A DNA stretch of 22,596 bases, taken from RUG626 sp964411785. GTDB lineage: Bacteria; Bacillota; Clostridia; Oscillospirales; Oscillospiraceae. Position 1 is the stretch's first letter. Every line of letters begins with the position of its first letter. The DNA is taken from NCBI GenBank assembly GCA_964411785.1, contig CAYPMJ010000018.1, positions 1 through 22,596 on the forward strand. Reading direction: 5' to 3'. Shown here one piece after another: positions 1-6,404 of the stretch. The position numbers were made by a program, and so were the translations under genes. The notes under the pieces were generated by a model, which saw nothing but the letters and a program-made list of their open reading frames with translations, did no database searches and was not told the origin of the DNA.

Positions 1-126
1 CATCAAAATGTTGCCCGTGTTCTTGGCCCTGGTGAAGCCCGCCTCGCACATGGCGAAGCCCGCCTGCATGAAGAAGACCAGCGCCGCTCCCAGCAGGACC
101 CAGATGGTGTTGACCGATGAATACAT
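1..126 (-). CDS. amt: Ammonium transporter Amt, N-terminal part only
   Basis: Integral membrane ammonium/ammonia channel of the Amt/MEP/Rh family, importing nitrogen across the cytoplasmic membrane. Only the first 42 codons are in the window; the gene runs off the left edge. The visible protein begins MYSSVNTIWVLLGAALVFFM and continues QAGFAMCEAGFTRAKNTGNI, which is the first transmembrane helix and the conserved early signature of the family. The start ATG (126-124) is preceded by AGGAGG at 140-135, eight bases away. It has its own promoter and a structured leader (see 135-280), so it looks individually regulated rather than an extension of the acyltransferase unit to its right. The family call is firm; the full length and any downstream glnK cannot be seen. 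Confidence 0.9.
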   Translation of the reverse strand, partial: MYSSVNTIWVLLGAALVFFMQAGFAMCEAGFTRAKNTGNILM

Positions 127-140
127 AAACCATTCCTCCT

Positions 141-186
141 TAAAAACAAATTGAGCGCGTCTCCCGTTTTCCTGGGATACGCGCCC
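141..186 (-). terminator. Second terminator-like hairpin in the amt leader
   Basis: On the minus strand GGGCGCGT (186-179) pairs with ACGCGCTC (160-153), and TCCC (177-174) pairs with GGGA (165-162), with one mismatch between the helices and an 8-base loop. It is followed by AATTTGTTTTTA, which runs directly into the AGGAGG of amt. It resembles an attenuator placed immediately before the ribosome binding site. Confidence 0.6.
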
Positions 187-187
187 T

Positions 188-233
188 TGCGTAAAATAAA
201 AGAGGGGGGCCGGGAACTTTCGTTCCCGGCCCC
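188..233 (-). terminator. First terminator-like hairpin in the amt leader
   Basis: Perfect 12-bp stem GGGGCCGGGAAC/GTTCCCGGCCCC (233-222 with 217-206) closed by a GAAA tetraloop, followed on the minus strand by CCTCTTTTATTTT. This is the form of a strong intrinsic terminator, but it lies between the amt promoter and the amt start codon. It could be an attenuator, and it could also stop read-through from the leftward acyltransferase unit, which has no clear terminator of its own. Confidence 0.75.
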
Positions 234-251
234 ATTGCCTTCTCTGGCGAC

Positions 252-280
252 AGTTTAGCCAATATGTGACGGATTGTCAA
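252..280 (-). promoter_or_regulatory. Sigma-A type promoter of amt
   Basis: On the minus strand TTGACA (280-275), a 17-base spacer and TAAACT (257-252). Transcription would start near 245, giving a leader of about 120 bases before the amt start codon. The -35 box is consensus and the -10 box is a fair match. Confidence 0.7.
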
Positions 281-400
281 GGGTAAAGTGGCATTTTTGG
301 AACTCTGGTGTAAATCTTCTCCGCGTGAGATTATATTTTATGCACTTTACCAATTCTCTTTCACAGGTGTCACACCAGTCCAGGACAGTATGTCATATAC

Positions 401-973
401 TCATCTTATATGAAATCTCCTGCGAATCTCTCGCAATAGCTGTAAACGCAGCACCACCACACTGGCAATAAACAACACAGACGCCACAGCACACAGGACT
501 ATCATAGGCCAACTGTAGTCTGAAAAGGCTGCCAACGCCACTACCGAACCGATCAGTGCCAGCACTGTCACCACAATAAGTGACATAATATTATGACGCT
601 GCTTCGATACATTCACAAAAAACAGTGTTCCCAGTGCCGTGAGTGAGGCGAACATGAATATCGGAATTACCATGTGCGCCCAACCTGGCGATAGGAAAAC
701 CTCTATCAACAGCATCAATATACCTGTCATAACCAATATGCGAACGCCCTGTCCAATAAGATTCCGTTCCACCAGCGGCTGCTTCAGCACCAGCGTCCAG
801 ACCATATACATGCTCCATACGGCGACAAGGCTCCACCACTTTCCCCCAATACAGACATTCACTATCACTGAAGCCACACCGCCCGCCAGAAACACCGAGC
901 CGAAGATCAGTCTCAAAAGTCGAAGCACAACAGAACGCTTTGCCGGAACCGGATATACAATCTCAAAATCCAT
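401..973 (-). CDS. Multi-pass membrane protein, possibly DUF6320-like, coupled to the acyltransferase
   Basis: A 190-residue, strongly hydrophobic protein with about six predicted membrane segments: roughly residues 20-42, 45-63, 75-95, 98-118, 130-150 and 153-175. It ends in a basic tail, LLREIRRRFHIR. I chose the ATG at 973, where the protein begins MDFEIVYPVPAKRS, because GGGAG lies about eight bases upstream and because this start overlaps the end of the upstream acyltransferase by 11 bases, typical of translational coupling. A longer reading frame to 1042 would only extend into the acyltransferase gene. The function is not known. A membrane protein of this kind beside an acyltransferase fits acylation of an exported or membrane substrate, but that is inference. 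The DUF6320 assignment is from memory of similar gene pairs and is tentative. Confidence 0.75.
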   Translation of the reverse strand: MDFEIVYPVPAKRSVVLRLLRLIFGSVFLAGGVASVIVNVCIGGKWWSLVAVWSMYMVWTLVLKQPLVERNLIGQGVRILVMTGILMLLIEVFLSPGWAHMVIPIFMFASLTALGTLFFVNVSKQRHNIMSLIVVTVLALIGSVVALAAFSDYSWPMIVLCAVASVLFIASVVVLRLQLLREIRRRFHIR

Positions 974-2468
974 ATAGCTCACTCCCGGAAACCTTAAATT
1001 CAAGACCGTTTTCTCGAAGCAGCAGGGATATTCTCTCCTCAAAGGATGGATCCGCTGTCAGTTTGGCGATTGAGAATGTGCACACATCCCCCACGGTAAC
1101 CACAGAACAGGCAGCCCGCGCCAGATTTACCGTGCCCAACACAAAGTCCATCTTCCGCACATACTGATGCATTTCAGCAGACAGATCCACAACACCCAGG
1201 TTTGAAAGGACCGTCGTAAATACACGGTCACCAAGAAAGCCATAGACCACCCGCGCAACCGGCGCCTTTATGAATAGCGGTATCAGCCTCAATGAACGGA
1301 CAAGCTTTACAGCGCCATTCATCATCTCCTGCATATTCTCCCGTGTAATATTCTCCTTCAGCTGTGATGAAACTCTGGGAATCAGCTCTTCCAAACTGGT
1401 GATCTCCTGCACAGGCAGTCGGACACTGACATACAGTGAAAAATTCCGCAGTGTACGCGAAGTAAAATAGTTTCGCATATTTACAGGGACCTGGATGTGA
1501 ACAATACCCTGAGTCTCCTCAGTTGCTGCCTTAACAGCAATCATCATCATCGAGACGAACAATGCTGTGACTGAACAGCCAAATCTGTGACACAGATCCC
1601 GGAGCTGACTGCTTACTATATCGAAGTGGATTATCTGACATGGTTTTATTTTCGACAGCGTCCCGCTCATCTGCAGAGCCGGCTTATCCACGAAGCCAGA
1701 TGACTTGTTTCCGGATACGCACCCCCCAAAATCATCCGCAGACTCACCTGCGTCCGGCACTTCGTTCACATCCAGAACACCTTCAGTGCAGGGGATATCG
1801 TATCCTAAAAGGCGCAGATACTCCGCTGCAAGTGACTTCAAAAATACCATGCCGCCAGTACCATCGGTCAGGATATGAAAGAATTCCACACTGATTCGAT
1901 TTTTATAGTACAGAACTCTGAATGACGGTGAGCCTGTGAGCGCGACATCCATTGGCGCACAAGGGAGGGTTGTCTCCGGCTCCACTGCAAAACGGCGCTT
2001 TGCAGAGTCTATATAGTGCCAGAATACTCCCCTCTTAATCGTTGTGGCGAAAACCGGAAACCGCTTGATTGTAAATGTCAGCGCCATCTGCAGAATTTCC
2101 GGGACCACATCCTCCACCATGGTCACAGACAGCCGAAAGACAGCCATCTGATTATGATTCATGGACAACGGGTAAACTTTCGCCGCACTGTCAAGCGGAT
2201 ACCACGCCACAGCGGGGCGAGAGTAAAAGCCGCCCAGGTTTTCAGGAGCAAGCTTACCAATTATGTCCCGAAGAGAATCACCGCGGCGGACATAGAACAG
2301 GACTGCATTCTCAAAATCTCTGAGCAGTGGGTTCTTCCATTCCGCCGGAAGCTGTAAGTGCTGGTTCAGCTTTCTGAACCACGCGTCAAGCAATTCCCTG
2401 TCCTCTCCGGAGAGCGAGTCTGCATAATCTCCAAAAGCCGACGATAGACGTTTTCGTTTTTTTGCCAT
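963..2468 (-). CDS. Acyltransferase of the condensation / alcohol acetyltransferase superfamily
   Basis: A 501-residue soluble protein of the chloramphenicol-acetyltransferase-like superfamily, which includes NRPS condensation domains, wax-ester synthases and alcohol O-acetyltransferases. The clearest mark is HILTDG at residues 198-203, matching the catalytic HxxxDG motif. A conserved-looking SNLG stretch lies in the C-terminal half. The N-terminus (MAKKRKR...) is basic and has no signal peptide. The start at 2468 is supported by GGAGAACGGAG just upstream, and a good promoter lies at 2498-2526. The following membrane-protein gene overlaps it by 11 bases, so the two are one transcript and probably one function. 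The acyl donor and acceptor are unknown; Firmicute proteins of this type are often annotated as alcohol acetyltransferase without experiment. No carrier-protein or adenylation domain is nearby, so an NRPS role is unlikely. Confidence 0.8.
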   Translation of the reverse strand: MAKKRKRLSSAFGDYADSLSGEDRELLDAWFRKLNQHLQLPAEWKNPLLRDFENAVLFYVRRGDSLRDIIGKLAPENLGGFYSRPAVAWYPLDSAAKVYPLSMNHNQMAVFRLSVTMVEDVVPEILQMALTFTIKRFPVFATTIKRGVFWHYIDSAKRRFAVEPETTLPCAPMDVALTGSPSFRVLYYKNRISVEFFHILTDGTGGMVFLKSLAAEYLRLLGYDIPCTEGVLDVNEVPDAGESADDFGGCVSGNKSSGFVDKPALQMSGTLSKIKPCQIIHFDIVSSQLRDLCHRFGCSVTALFVSMMMIAVKAATEETQGIVHIQVPVNMRNYFTSRTLRNFSLYVSVRLPVQEITSLEELIPRVSSQLKENITRENMQEMMNGAVKLVRSLRLIPLFIKAPVARVVYGFLGDRVFTTVLSNLGVVDLSAEMHQYVRKMDFVLGTVNLARAACSVVTVGDVCTFSIAKLTADPSFEERISLLLRENGLEFKVSGSELYGF

Positions 2469-2497
2469 TCTCCGTTCTCCTTCATGATCTTACGGTT

Positions 2498-2526
2498 ATT
2501 ATAGCATATCTGACGCCGGTTGTCGA
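2498..2526 (-). promoter_or_regulatory. Extended -10 promoter of the acyltransferase unit
   Basis: On the minus strand TCGACA (2526-2521), a 17-base spacer, and TATAAT (2503-2498) preceded by TGC, giving an extended -10. It sits about 30 bases upstream of the acyltransferase start. Confidence 0.75.
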
Positions 2527-2652
2527 GGAGTTGTTTCAGCTGCTCCGGCTGCCTGTTACCGGTTTGTCATTTAATGCGCTGTTTTGTCAGAATTTGTGTC
2601 CGGGTTTTGTAACACTTTTTCACCAAAATGACGCGCTTTTTCTCAGAGAATA

Positions 2653-2661
2653 TGAGATAAT
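2653..2661 (+). promoter_or_regulatory. Possible extended -10 element for the 54-residue membrane protein gene
   Basis: TGAGATAAT (TGn plus GATAAT) lies about 32 bases before the start at 2693. No convincing -35 box is at the right distance, so this is a weak call. Confidence 0.35.
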
Positions 2662-2692
2662 AAGTTATTAAAACAAACAGGAGGTACAAGAC

Positions 2693-2857
2693 ATGTTGAA
2701 TGAGATGAACTCTGCTCAATTTCAGGACTCTGCCGACGACGAGAGAGAGAAAAAAGAGCATAGCCTGACAAGACTCAGAAATATCATTTTCTGGACATTG
2801 CTTTCATTGCTCTGCGTCGCCTGTGTCACCGTCGCCGCTCTGGGAGGAACCTTCTGA
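2693..2857 (+). CDS. Small single-pass membrane protein, function unknown
   Basis: A 54-residue open reading frame, MLNEMNSAQFQDSADDERE... followed by a basic/acidic stretch and a C-terminal hydrophobic segment at about residues 31-51 (IIFWTLLSLLCVACVTVAAL). The support for it being real is a textbook AGGAGG eight bases before the ATG and a clean charged-then-hydrophobic composition. It would be a tail-anchored or single-pass cytoplasmic-membrane protein with its charged N-terminus probably inside. It lies between the leftward acyltransferase unit and rightward nrdG, which has its own promoter, so it may be monocistronic. I do not recognise the family. Confidence 0.65.
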   Translation: MLNEMNSAQFQDSADDEREKKEHSLTRLRNIIFWTLLSLLCVACVTVAALGGTF

Positions 2858-2951
2858 TTCTCCTGTCGTATGCAATTTCGAAGCTCCCGCTAAAGCTGAC
2901 TATTATATCCAGCATGAAGCCATGAAATATTCCGTACGGTCACAAAAGCAC

Positions 2952-2980
2952 TTGCGAAAAATCAGGACATGTGGTATACT
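2952..2980 (+). promoter_or_regulatory. Promoter of nrdG
   Basis: TTGCGA (2952-2957), a 17-base spacer and TATACT (2975-2980), about 36 bases upstream of the nrdG start. I see no NrdR box here, in contrast with nrdD. Confidence 0.6.
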
Positions 2981-3015
2981 GACCGTCAGACACTGCTTGG
3001 GGGGCATTTGGGGAA

Positions 3016-3711
3016 ATGGAACTTAGAGGTCTTCAGAAGCTGACGCTGCTGGATTATCCTGAGCACACAGCCTGCACAGTGTTTACAGGAGGATGTAATC
3101 TGCGGTGTCCGTTTTGCCACAACGCCTCGCTGGTTCTAAGGGCCGCTGATCTGCCATCCCTTACAGAAGGCGACCTGTTCTCCTTCCTTGATAAACGACG
3201 TGGTCTTCTGGACGGTGTCTGCATATCTGGCGGTGAGCCGACGCTTCAGCATGATCTGCCTGATTTCATGCTGAAACTTAAGAATCTTGGCTTCTCTGTC
3301 AAGCTTGATACCAACGGGATGCGGCCTCAGGTTCTGAGACAGCTGCTCGATGATGGGCTGTGTGACTATGTGGCTATGGATATCAAATCTTCGCCTGAAC
3401 GCTACGCTGCCGTCTCCGGGATCCCTGATCTCAACGTCGAGCCTGTCCTGCAAAGTGCTGCGCTGCTTATGGAAACGCGCGTACCATTTGAATTCCGGAC
3501 CACTGTCGTCGATGAACTTCACCAGATATCCGATTTTGATGCGATCGGTCAGTGGCTCACCGGTGCGCCACGATTCTTTATTCAGTGTTTCCGTGACTCC
3601 GGCGACCTCATAGGTGACGGCTTTTCACCCCCTTCCTCCGAAAAGCTCAGGGCTATCCTGAATGTTCTGCAACATTATATTCCTTCTGCTACTTTGCGCG
3701 GTTCCGAGTAG
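3016..3711 (+). CDS. nrdG: Anaerobic ribonucleotide reductase activating protein, radical SAM enzyme
   Basis: A 231-residue radical S-adenosylmethionine activase that installs the glycyl radical on the class III ribonucleotide reductase encoded next door. The N-terminal CNLRCPFC motif (residues 27-34) is the CxxxCxxC that binds the 4Fe-4S cluster, and ISGGEPTL (about 70-77) is the SAM-binding GGE motif. Length and sequence fit the longer NrdG subfamily that accompanies thioredoxin/glutaredoxin-dependent NrdD enzymes (the TIGR02495-type activases). The start ATG at 3016 is preceded by a G-rich Shine-Dalgarno (TTGGGGAA). It stands upstream of nrdD, separated by 227 bases that hold a separate promoter and NrdR sites, so the two genes can be expressed together or independently. 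Confidence 0.92.
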   Translation: MELRGLQKLTLLDYPEHTACTVFTGGCNLRCPFCHNASLVLRAADLPSLTEGDLFSFLDKRRGLLDGVCISGGEPTLQHDLPDFMLKLKNLGFSVKLDTNGMRPQVLRQLLDDGLCDYVAMDIKSSPERYAAVSGIPDLNVEPVLQSAALLMETRVPFEFRTTVVDELHQISDFDAIGQWLTGAPRFFIQCFRDSGDLIGDGFSPPSSEKLRAILNVLQHYIPSATLRGSE

Positions 3712-3725
3712 TTTTTAAGAAACTA

Positions 3726-3773
3726 CCACTATATGTAGTTTGTGCATTCCGTGCAAAATACAAAATCTTGTGT
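3726..3773. promoter_or_regulatory. Twin NrdR boxes upstream of nrdD
   Basis: Box 1 (3726-3741) is CCACTATATGTAGTTT and box 2 (3758-3773) is ATACAAAATCTTGTGT. Both match the NrdR operator consensus acaCwATATaTwGtgt at most positions, and their starts are exactly 32 bases apart, three helical turns, as is typical of paired NrdR sites. NrdR is an ATP-cone repressor of ribonucleotide reductase genes. Box 2 ends nine bases before the -35 box of the nrdD promoter. The nrdR gene itself is not in the window. Confidence 0.85.
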
Positions 3774-3781
3774 CTTTGGTC

Positions 3782-3810
3782 TTGACTAGTGATTTATGTT
3801 CTGCTATAAT
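3782..3810 (+). promoter_or_regulatory. Promoter of nrdD
   Basis: TTGACT (3782-3787), a 17-base spacer and TATAAT (3805-3810) with an extended TGC. Nearly consensus. It produces a leader of about 120 bases before the nrdD start codon at 3939. Confidence 0.85.
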
Positions 3811-3833
3811 AAGGCTTGTACGAGGTTCCCGTT

Positions 3834-3864
3834 CCGTGCGGGTTCGCGCAGGTCTTATTTTTTT
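3834..3864 (+). terminator. Weak terminator-like element in the nrdD leader
   Basis: CC-G-UGCG (3834-3840) can pair with CGCAGG (3847-3852) around a GGUUCG loop, followed by TCTTATTTTTTT (3853-3864). The stem is only six pairs with a bulge. GCGCA (3846-3850) can instead pair with TGCGC (3864-3868), which would break the first stem. A possible attenuator, not a proven one. Confidence 0.35.
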
Positions 3865-3938
3865 GCGCACAAACGTTCCGGAAACCGTCTGATACGCTGC
3901 TTTTCAGCCCTTTCAGTTTTTAAGGAGGATATACCAGA

Positions 3939-6320
3939 ATGTATAGAGTGATCAAACGCGATGGGCGTGCTGTGGACTTTGATATCACAAAAATCGCCGC
4001 CGCCATGAAAAAAGCCTTCGATGCAACAGAGACAAACTACAACGACAGTGTCATTGATTTCCTGGCACTGAAGGTCACGTCCGCTTTCCAGAAGAGTATC
4101 AAAGATGATCTCATTGCCATCGAGGATATTCAGGACTCAGTTGAGTCCGTGCTCAGTCAGGGCGGCTATGAGAACGTAGCGAAGGCATACATTCTGTACC
4201 GGAAACAGCATGAGAAGCTCCGCAATGTGGACGAGACCATGCTGGACTATAAGAAAACAGTTGACAACTATCTTAATATAAACGACTGGCGCGTTAAGGA
4301 AAACTCCACTGTCACCTACTCTGTGGGGGGACTTATCCTCTCCAATTCCGGTGCAATAACGGCTAACTACTGGCTCTCTGAGGTATACGACGAGGAGATC
4401 GCCAAGGCGCATCGAAATGCGGACATCCATCTGCACGATCTCTCCATGCTCACAGGCTACTGTGCCGGATGGAGTCTGAAGCAGCTGATAAAAGAGGGGT
4501 TAGGCGGTATTCCCGGAAAAATCACTTCATCTCCTGCCAGCCATTTGTCCACGCTCTGCAATCAGATGGTGAATTTTCTCGGCATCATGCAGAACGAGTG
4601 GGCCGGAGCGCAGGCTTTTTCCTCCTTTGACACTTACCTCGCGCCTTTTGTGAAGGCAGATAACCTCACTCAACGCGAAGTCAAGCAGTGTATACAGTCC
4701 TTTGTCTATGGTGTAAACACTCCATCCAGGTGGGGTACGCAGGCTCCTTTTTCCAACATCACGCTGGACTGGACCGTTCCAAACGACCTTGCGGAGCTGC
4801 CATGTATTGTAGGCGGTCGGGAGATGGACTTCTGCTATAAGGACTGCAAAAAAGAGATGGACATGGTGAACAAGGCGTTCATCGAAATAATGATTGAGGG
4901 CGATGCCAACGGACGTGGTTTCCAATATCCCATCCCTACATACTCCATCACCAAGGACTTTGACTGGTCTGAGTCAGAAAACAACAGGCTGTTGTTTGAG
5001 ATGACATCTAAGTATGGCACGCCGTACTTCTCTAACTACATTAATTCTGACATGGAACCGTCAGATGTTCGGTCCATGTGCTGCCGTCTGAGGCTGGATC
5101 TGCGGGAGCTGCGAAAGAAGTCCGGCGGGTTTTTCGGATCCGGAGAGTCCACCGGTTCTGTGGGTGTTGTCACTATCAATATGCCGCGCATCGCGTATCT
5201 CTCCAAGACGGAGGAAGAATTTTATGAGCGGCTCGACAAGATGATGGACATCTCCGCAAGATCGCTGAAGGTGAAACGCACAGTTATTACAAAGCTTCTG
5301 GAGGCGGGACTTTACCCCTATACAAAGCGGTATCTCGGTTCCTTTGACAACCACTTCTCCACAATTGGTCTTGTAGGAATGAACGAGGCGTGCCTCAATG
5401 CGCGTTGGCTGCGGGAGAACCTTGCCGGGAAGCGCGCTCAGCAATTCACCAAGGATGTTCTGAACCATATGCGGACAAGGCTCTCAGATTACCAGGAGAA
5501 GTACGGTGACCTTTATAACCTTGAGGCAACGCCGGCTGAATCAACCTCCTACCGTCTTGCAAAGCACGATGTGGAACGCTATCCTGACATCATCACTGCC
5601 AATATGGACGGCACACCATATTACACAAACAGTTCTCACCTTCCTGTAGGTTACACCGACGACATTTTCTCCGCGCTGGATATTCAGGATGAACTTCAGA
5701 CACTGTACACCTCTGGAACGGTGTTCCACGCCTTTTTAGGTGAGAAGCTGCCGGACTGGAAAGCTGCGGCAAATCTGGTACGTAAAATAGCTGAGAACTA
5801 CAAGCTTCCTTACTACACCCTGTCCCCCACCTACTCCGTGTGCGCAGAGCATGGCTACCTCTCAGGAGAACATTTCACGTGTCCGCACTGCGGCAAGCGT
5901 GCCGAGGTATACAGCCGCATCACCGGTTATTACCGTCCCGTACAGAACTGGAATGATGGCAAAAGCCAGGAATACCGTGACAGAAAGACGTATGTGATCG
6001 ACGCATCCGCGCTGGCCACCGGAGCAGCACTGGCAAAGGCTCATGAGGAGCATGTCGAGGCTGAGACACCATTGGAGGCTGATGCGCTGCTCTTCACAAC
6101 CCCTGCATGCCCGAACTGCAAGTTGGCCTGTGCGCTCCTGGATAAGGCCGGATTTACCTATGAAAAGCTTATCGCTGAGGAACATCCGGAGCTTGTGGCC
6201 AAGTACGGTATCAAGCAGGCCCCCACCCTGGTTGTGGATGGCGGCGGGGCCTTTGTAAAACTCCGTGGCGTTTCGGACATCAAGAAATATCTGAGTGAAC
6301 GTGCAGCTGTAAAGGCGTAA
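3939..6320 (+). CDS. nrdD: Anaerobic (class III) ribonucleoside-triphosphate reductase with fused C-terminal glutaredoxin-like domain
   Basis: A 793-residue cytoplasmic enzyme reducing ribonucleotides to deoxyribonucleotides under anoxia. Residues 1-95 are an ATP-cone (MYRVIKRDGRAVDFD...). The barrel carries adjacent cysteines C381-C382 in RSMCCRLRLD, the region of the active-site thiyl cysteine. Near the end come zinc-ligand cysteines C635, C648 and C651 (CPHCG) and the glycyl-radical loop RITGYYRPVQNW with G663. Typical NrdD proteins of this group end soon after this loop. Here about 100 more residues follow, containing CPNC (C724, C727) and a cis-proline QAPT motif, which is a glutaredoxin/NrdH-like fold. 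The start has AAGGAGGA about ten bases upstream. The sequence resembles the Thermotoga-type NrdD that takes electrons from a redoxin rather than formate, so the fused domain is probably its own reductant. NrdR sites control its promoter, and a TrxB-like gene follows. Confidence 0.95.
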   Translation: MYRVIKRDGRAVDFDITKIAAAMKKAFDATETNYNDSVIDFLALKVTSAFQKSIKDDLIAIEDIQDSVESVLSQGGYENVAKAYILYRKQHEKLRNVDETMLDYKKTVDNYLNINDWRVKENSTVTYSVGGLILSNSGAITANYWLSEVYDEEIAKAHRNADIHLHDLSMLTGYCAGWSLKQLIKEGLGGIPGKITSSPASHLSTLCNQMVNFLGIMQNEWAGAQAFSSFDTYLAPFVKADNLTQREVKQCIQSFVYGVNTPSRWGTQAPFSNITLDWTVPNDLAELPCIVGGREMDFCYKDCKKEMDMVNKAFIEIMIEGDANGRGFQYPIPTYSITKDFDWSESENNRLLFEMTSKYGTPYFSNYINSDMEPSDVRSMCCRLRLDLRELRKKSGGFFGSGESTGSVGVVTINMPRIAYLSKTEEEFYERLDKMMDISARSLKVKRTVITKLLEAGLYPYTKRYLGSFDNHFSTIGLVGMNEACLNARWLRENLAGKRAQQFTKDVLNHMRTRLSDYQEKYGDLYNLEATPAESTSYRLAKHDVERYPDIITANMDGTPYYTNSSHLPVGYTDDIFSALDIQDELQTLYTSGTVFHAFLGEKLPDWKAAANLVRKIAENYKLPYYTLSPTYSVCAEHGYLSGEHFTCPHCGKRAEVYSRITGYYRPVQNWNDGKSQEYRDRKTYVIDASALATGAALAKAHEEHVEAETPLEADALLFTTPACPNCKLACALLDKAGFTYEKLIAEEHPELVAKYGIKQAPTLVVDGGGAFVKLRGVSDIKKYLSERAAVKA

Positions 6321-6350
6321 GGCAGCACTGAGAAGAATAAAATGTGCGGA

Positions 6351-6374
6351 GGGGAACGTGTGTGCGCGTTCCCC
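6351..6374 (+). other. Hairpin between nrdD and trxB
   Basis: GGGGAACG (6351-6358) pairs with CGTTCCCC (6367-6374) around an 8-base loop. No T-run follows, so it is not a good terminator; it could be a transcript processing or stability element within the nrdD-trxB transcript. Confidence 0.5.
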
Positions 6375-6404
6375 TATCCGTTACTGATGAAAGGCTGGTC
6401 ATGG

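Noticed and set aside
228..248. ANTAR-type twin hexaloop motif in the amt leader (GCC-AGAGAA-GGC and GGC-AATGGG-GCC on the minus strand).
   Set aside because: Both loops have the A1/G4 pattern, but the two stems are only three pairs, share the same GGC, and the first lies at or before the predicted transcript start.
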